Shown piece by piece: positions 62,561 through 64,000 of a stretch of 64,000 nucleotides of DNA. Made by a program: the position numbers and the translations under genes. The notes under the pieces were generated by a model, which saw nothing but the letters and a program-made list of their open reading frames with translations, ran no database searches and was not told where the DNA came from. Source of the DNA: Helianthus annuus (Eukaryota; Streptophyta; Magnoliopsida; Asterales; Asteraceae). The stretch is from the NCBI RefSeq assembly GCF_002127325.2, contig NC_035448.2, positions 88,540,753 to 88,604,752 of the forward strand. The letters are read 5' to 3'. How positions within the stretch are numbered: position 1 is the first letter of the stretch; the number at the start of each line of letters is the position of its first letter.

Positions 62561-63191
62561 GTTATAGAAGGGCAAGGCCCTGTCTGTCTGTCTGTCTGTC
62601 TGATGTTATGTGATGTTTAAATTGAATCAATGAGCTGCATACTATATAATGATTAATCTGTTAAACTTATTAACGATAATAACATGTTCAGTATGTTATC
62701 AGTGGTAACCAGGTTAACAATTACGTTAGATTAAACTGTGTAATCAAGATGCGACGCATGAACTATATGAATATGATTAACTGTTTAAGTGATGTATGAT
62801 TCTGTATATGATTGTATGATACTGAATGCAACAGTATAATCCTGCATGAATGAACGATCTATGCATACAATAAGCACACAAAACACAGTCTCTTGAATGT
62901 CAATGATTTGTAAACCGTAATTTGATGCAAACACTTACATCGTATCATATGCAACACATCCTAGGTCGTGTGTTACGGACTTAGAGATTTATAAACCCTA
63001 GAAGCAATAACATACCGAGCAAACCAAGGTGAGTTCACACAGCCAAGGCATGGGGTTCCCAGGGTGGGAATGGGATTGATTACTTACTGGTACTTATTTA
63101 TACTGGAACGTAGTGATGTGAATTGATGAACTATGGTACATACTCAGCTGATTGAACTACGACTAGACTAGTAACACTTATTGAACTGATC

Positions 63192-63384
63192 TTCGCACAC
63201 CTGCCAAGGGTTGGCCGCGATATTATGACTAACTTCGCATACCTGCCTTTGGAAGGCCGCGAACTGTAATTTACTAATCTTCGCACACCTGCCTGGTCGG
63301 CCGCGATACAGATAAACCTAGTCTAGAATACGTGGGATGAACATCCCCCTATTATCTTCGCATACCTGCCTGGGAGGCCGCGAT
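63192..63384 (+). repeat. Four-copy CTTCGCACACCTGCC repeat, element I
   Basis: Same four imperfect units as in both LTRs of B (6030-6221 and 21332-21522), here downstream of a C-like front half. Confidence 0.8.
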
Positions 63385-63437
63385 GGAAACTATTACGATA
63401 CACGACATAACGAACGAACATACTACTACTCACACTA

Positions 63438-64000
63438 TGTCACACCCCCAAAAATCCACACGCGGAGTATCACCGCTTGGGAGCGTGACTGACCAGGATC
63501 AAGCCACCAATCATATAGAACAATGTATAAAGTAGAAGTAATTGCAATATAATTCAAAACAAATCCATATGAAAGGTGTTTCCAAAACATAAGTCAGTTA
63601 TCAATGTTTAGCGGAAGCGTATATATAAAAATATCCAATGTAAATGTGTATCAAGTATCATATGGGTTTCATATGACGTTCACGATCCAAGTCCACAACG
63701 TCCGCGCCTCCAGTGCAAGCTCCCAGTACCTAACGATCTGCAAGGCATGTAAAAGAAAGGATCAACAAAATAGTTGAGCGAGTTCACAGTAAATAAGTAC
63801 GTAACAGTAAGTACAGGTTGGCTCTACTGGGCCGATAGTAAGTTATATAGGTGGGGGCTTCCCATGTTATGTGACCACTAGACTATTCGTATTATCCCTG
63901 TTCTTCGTCCGAGAACAGTAGCGCGTATGAGGTGTGCGTAGCACGTATCCTTTGCATCGAGGATAGTAATTAGTATATGACCACGTAGGTGTTATCCCAA
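63438..64000 (-). mobile_element. Element J: reverse-oriented LTR, cut by window end
   Basis: Starts TGTCACACCCCC after CACTA (63433-63437). Read in reverse it has the GGTCGTTGTGG-like U5 region, the GCCTTGCAG acceptor (near 63740) and TTGGGATAACACCTACG at the window edge, which is closest to the G LTR. Only the first 563 bp are visible. Confidence 0.85.

Larger units (their letters stand above)
61048..63437 (+). mobile_element. Element I: C-like LTR inserted in H, partial
   Basis: Starts TGTGACAACTCGAATTTCC after ATCAT (61043-61047). Its first half is related to the C LTR and its last part to the B LTR (TTCGCACACCTGCC array at about 63192-63384), so it is mosaic relative to these. A GTCCGAGTTTAA cluster fills 61772-62560. 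A splice-like donor ACCAAG|GTGAGTTC lies at 63029. Element J interrupts it at 63437. No gene is seen. Confidence 0.88.

Noticed and set aside
62580..62602. TGTC microsatellite as a notable feature
   Set aside because: Only about five units; ordinary slippage within the element I LTR.

Overview
The window is repeat-dense plant nuclear DNA made almost entirely of nested LTR retrotransposons. I see no host gene, rRNA, tRNA gene or CRISPR array. The coding parts are Ty3/Gypsy Gag-Pol (protease, reverse transcriptase, RNase H, integrase, in that order) with a C-terminal chromodomain-like segment, which fits the Tekay/Del group of plant chromoviruses. Every visible primer-binding site reads TGGTATCAGAG(C), complementary to the 3' end of plant initiator tRNA-Met. 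A eudicot host, perhaps Asteraceae, is my guess from the protein flavour; nothing in the window proves it.

Layout, with my labels A to J. A is the oldest host element: its pol is at 1-2190 and 21944-22057 and runs out of the window on both sides. B (2191-21938, TSD AGCAA) sits in A's integrase. C (9697-18252, TSD ATATC) sits in B's integrase. D (from 22058) also sits in A's integrase. It is a gag-only element with LTRs of about 3.4 kb. E (23524-54007, TSD CCTGT) sits in D's 5' LTR. It has LTRs of about 4.2 kb and a non-coding interior (LARD-like). F (25544-45194, TSD TTTTA) sits in E's 5' LTR. G (31179-40764, TSD AAAGT) sits in F's RNase H. H (from 59880, minus strand) sits in D's 3' LTR, I (from 61048) in H, and J (from 63438, minus strand) in I. 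Both chains, A>D>E>F>G and A>D>H>I>J, are five levels deep.

G is structurally complete: two 2236-bp LTRs that look identical, a tRNA-Met primer site, an uninterrupted Gag-Pol frame with all catalytic residues, and a polypurine tract. It could be autonomous. F was intact until G landed in it. C has near-identical LTRs but a dead coding region, including a substituted RT catalytic aspartate, so it was probably mobilised by proteins from relatives such as F or G. D and E encode no polymerase and must also have depended on partners.

The observations I rate highest are these. (1) B is bounded by two U5-type LTR ends in inverted orientation inside one perfect target-site duplication, with microhomology-marked rearrangement, as if a chimeric cDNA had integrated. 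(2) All the LTR subfamilies, including the non-coding ones, carry a strong splice-donor-like AG|GTGAGT and a CAG acceptor that bracket the fast-changing tandem repeats: a candidate leader intron inside the LTR. (3) A second candidate intron of 90-98 bp lies near the start of gag. (4) A hairpin of two 8-bp arms precedes the polypurine tract in all families, and in the coding families the hairpin/G-run/TGTGACA module is duplicated.
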